DNA from: Methanococcoides alaskense
GTDB lineage: Archaea > Halobacteriota > Methanosarcinia > Methanosarcinales > Methanosarcinaceae
Direction: 5' to 3'
NCBI RefSeq assembly: GCF_031454185.1
Contig: NZ_JAVDQI010000011.1
Span: 23,106 to 87,105, forward strand
Length of the DNA stretch: 64,000 bases
Below, piece by piece: positions 62,157 through 64,000 of the stretch (position 1 is its first letter; each line of letters opens with the position of its first letter). A model generated the notes under the pieces. That model was not told the origin of the DNA, did no database searches, and saw only the letters and a list, made by a program, of their open reading frames with translations. Both the position numbers and the translations under genes were made by a program.

Positions 62157-63086
62157 ATGGAGAAGATTTACGAAGATATAACAAAAACTGTTGGGAAGAC
62201 ACCGCTTGTACGGTTGAACAGGATGACTGAAGGATGCCATGCTACTGTCCTTGTGAAAGTGGAGGCTTTTAATCCTCTGGGCTCGGTAAAGGACCGTATC
62301 GCTTTGAACATGATAGAGACCGCAGAAAGGGAAGGAGTGCTCAAAAAGGGAGTCATGGTTATCGAGCCAACTTCAGGAAATACAGGCATCGGTCTGGCTT
62401 TTGTTTGTGCTACTAAAGGTTACAGGCTTATATTGACAATGCCTGAGACCATGAGTGTTGAGAGAAGGAACATATTGAAGGTCCTTGGAGCCGAAATAGT
62501 GCTTACACCTGGTCCCAATGGTATGAAGGGAGCTATCGAGGAAGCGGAAAAGATTGGAAAGGAGACTTCAAATTCTTTTATTCCACATCAGTTCATGAAT
62601 CCGGCAAATCCTGAGATCCATCGCTGTACTACGGCTGGGGAGATATGGGATGATACCGGAGGAAAGGTCGATATTCTGGTAGCAGGTGTCGGAACCGGAG
62701 GAACTATTACAGGTGTTTCAGAGATGCTAAAGTTCCGTAAGCCCGGGTTTAGGGCAGTGGCCGTCGAACCTAAGGATTCAGCAGTACTTTCCGGCGGCAG
62801 TCCGGGACCTCATATGATACAGGGGATTGGTGCTGGTTTCGTGCCGGATGTGTTGAACATGAACATCATTGACGAAATTATAGCGGTCAGTAATGAAGAT
62901 GCCCTTGAGACGACACGGGAACTTGCTAAAAAGGAAGGGATCCTTGCAGGCATATCATCGGGTGCAGCTCTTTTTGCAGCTTTGGATGTTGCAAGACGGA
63001 AGGAGAATGAAGGAAAGATGATAGTTGTTGTTCTTCCTGATACAGGAGAGAGATATCTTAGTACTGCACTTGTGGAAAAGGAGTGA
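62157..63086 (+). CDS. cysK: Cysteine synthase (O-acetylserine sulfhydrylase)
   Basis: 309 residues. PLP-lysine in FNPLGSVKDRIALNMIE (about 37-53), phosphate loop EPTSGNTGIGLAFV, and GVGTGGTITGVSEMLK. It converts O-acetylserine and sulfide to cysteine. Downstream of cysE, stop overlapping the GTG/ATG region of the cupin gene. In methanogens the presence of this pair implies that cysteine can be made by this path besides the tRNA-dependent route. Confidence 0.95.
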   Translation: MEKIYEDITKTVGKTPLVRLNRMTEGCHATVLVKVEAFNPLGSVKDRIALNMIETAEREGVLKKGVMVIEPTSGNTGIGLAFVCATKGYRLILTMPETMSVERRNILKVLGAEIVLTPGPNGMKGAIEEAEKIGKETSNSFIPHQFMNPANPEIHRCTTAGEIWDDTGGKVDILVAGVGTGGTITGVSEMLKFRKPGFRAVAVEPKDSAVLSGGSPGPHMIQGIGAGFVPDVLNMNIIDEIIAVSNEDALETTRELAKKEGILAGISSGAALFAALDVARRKENEGKMIVVVLPDTGERYLSTALVEKE

Positions 63087-63091
63087 TATTT

Positions 63092-63403
63092 ATGGATAAA
63101 GGATTTACAAAGGACCTGAGTGAATTGATGCAGTTCCCTTCGGAGGGAATTTTCAGTACGGTGCTTGCCAAGGCAGAAGGCTATAACTATACCTTGATGT
63201 GTCTTGCTGCAGGAACGAACATTGATGAACATACTTCTACGAAGAACGGAGTTGTTCAGGTTCTAAAAGGAAAGGGTATTTTCAAATTGTTCGATAAGGA
63301 TATAGAGATGAAAGAAGGTACTTTCATATTCATGCCGGCAAATGCACCACATGCCCTCCAGGCAGAAGAGAATCTGGCAATACTGCTTTGCCTGACAAAA
63401 TAA
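63092..63403 (+). CDS. Small cupin-domain protein
   Basis: 103 residues from ATG 63092 with GGAG in the cysK stop region (ATG 63083 also possible). Single cupin: GTNIDEHTSTKNGVVQVLKG and KEGTFIFMPANAPHALQAEE (metal His and Glu). Translationally coupled to cysK. May bind a metal or sense cysteine or sulfide; no enzymatic role known. Confidence 0.85.
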   Translation: MDKGFTKDLSELMQFPSEGIFSTVLAKAEGYNYTLMCLAAGTNIDEHTSTKNGVVQVLKGKGIFKLFDKDIEMKEGTFIFMPANAPHALQAEENLAILLCLTK

Positions 63404-63461
63404 GAGACAGTAAAAGAAGGTGAGAAGGAATAGAACATTCGCATCTCACCTTTTTACGGTG

Positions 63462-63668
63462 TCAGTCTTCAACTTCCAGTGCATTAATTATATCGTTTAT
63501 ATTAAGCTCCCCTTTGACAGCTCTTTTTACCATTGGATAGATATGTGAGCAATCGTCTATAGCTGCCCATCGCTTTTCTCCTACCTGTTTGATGATCTGT
63601 TCCATTATCTGTTCACAATCTGTACAATATGTTTTGTCAGTTTCAACTCCGCATACATTGCATTGCAT
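63462..63668 (-). CDS. Small zinc-ribbon protein
   Basis: 68 residues from ATG 63668; GGAGG precedes it by about seven bases and the upstream ATG at 63683 overlaps that site. CNVCGVETDKTYCTDCEQ is a four-cysteine zinc ribbon; the rest is helical (EKRWAAIDDCSHIYPMVKRA). Convergent with the cysE operon. Unknown role. Confidence 0.65.
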   Translation of the reverse strand: MQCNVCGVETDKTYCTDCEQIMEQIIKQVGEKRWAAIDDCSHIYPMVKRAVKGELNINDIINALEVED

Positions 63669-63683
63669 AGTGTTACCCTCCAC

Positions 63684-64000
63684 TGTTAATATTGATTTTA
63701 GAGAATATGAAGTTTTTGTTATTTAAGAAAATCAGGATATACATTTTTTATTGAATTAGGACTTCTGATTGCTTGTGTTTAGATCAATCATTGATATTGA
63801 GGAGGAAGAGTTTGCTGTATTAGTGCATTCCTTTTGATAGTAATATAAAAAGAAGAGCAATAAAAAGAAGTTCGATTTGTATCCGTTAGAAATGAGATCA
63901 ATCTAGTTGTAAATGCTGAGAAATAGAGTCACAACTATCGAGTTTAAGATCAGTTAAGAAAAGAATTGGATAGAGTGAGTATAGCAGCGATGTAGATTTC
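63684..64000. other. Terminal spacer
   Basis: AT-rich sequence without a recognisable gene in the window. Confidence 0.3.

Overview
This window looks like the chromosome of a methylotrophic methanogenic archaeon of the Methanosarcinaceae; Methanococcoides or Methanolobus is my inference. Supporting genes are a corrinoid:coenzyme M methyltransferase of the MtaA/MtbA type, the archaeal initiation factor aIF-1A, the archaea-specific families DUF2551 and UPF0305, a PEF-CTERM surface protein, a B12-dependent ribonucleotide reductase, and TATA-box promoters followed by purine-rich ribosome binding sites.

Layout. 0-7 kb: a truncated sensor kinase, a glycogen-type pair (GT4 transferase divergent from a GH15 glucoamylase), a MarC transporter and an NrdD-tail-like zinc protein. 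7-11.5 kb: an ethylbenzene-dehydrogenase-gamma-like cytochrome lipoprotein, then a radical SAM/ArsM operon. 11.5-14.2 kb: small proteins, two copies of a structured repeat and a broken viral terminase. 14.2-18.1 kb: a DAACS symporter, an SDR relic, tRNA-Gln and three small regulatory-looking genes. 18.1-22 kb: AT-rich, without intact genes, with decayed coding traces. 22-27.3 kb: a thiol-redox cluster (DUF255, TlpA-like, CcdA, DUF3179). 27.4-36 kb: two orphan sensor kinases, one with a degenerate ATPase domain, a nonsense-broken SMR pump, a tandem GNAT/201-residue duplication, an Rsm22-like protein and a cupredoxin. 36-44.7 kb: a PKD/PEF-CTERM protein, a cas1 tail, and small redox and stress genes with MATE/MarR, flavodoxin, radical SAM and HxlR genes. 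44.6-48.7 kb: class II ribonucleotide reductase between about 124-bp inverted repeats, an ABC ATPase, and a decayed second copy of the flavodoxin/HxlR divergon. 48.8-54.6 kb: a CoM methyltransferase with an apparent CTG start, a ferredoxin-nitroreductase, pirin, aIF-1A and threonine synthase. 54.6-58.7 kb: accessory region with a SIR2-domain protein, an antitoxin-like protein, the fourth structured repeat, a repeat protein carrying an 8-nt microsatellite, and a truncated HTH gene. 58.7-64 kb: a membrane Gate protein, a transglutaminase-like lipoprotein and the cysE-cysK-cupin operon.

The strongest unexplained signal is a four-copy dispersed element (about 5.25, 12.75, 13.75 and 57.5 kb). Each copy joins the decayed C-terminus of a metzincin-like protein to a roughly 100-nt palindromic core. 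The outer stem mismatches mostly become G-U wobbles on one particular strand, and the inner hairpin changes in a compensatory way. That points to selection on an RNA and predicts its strand.
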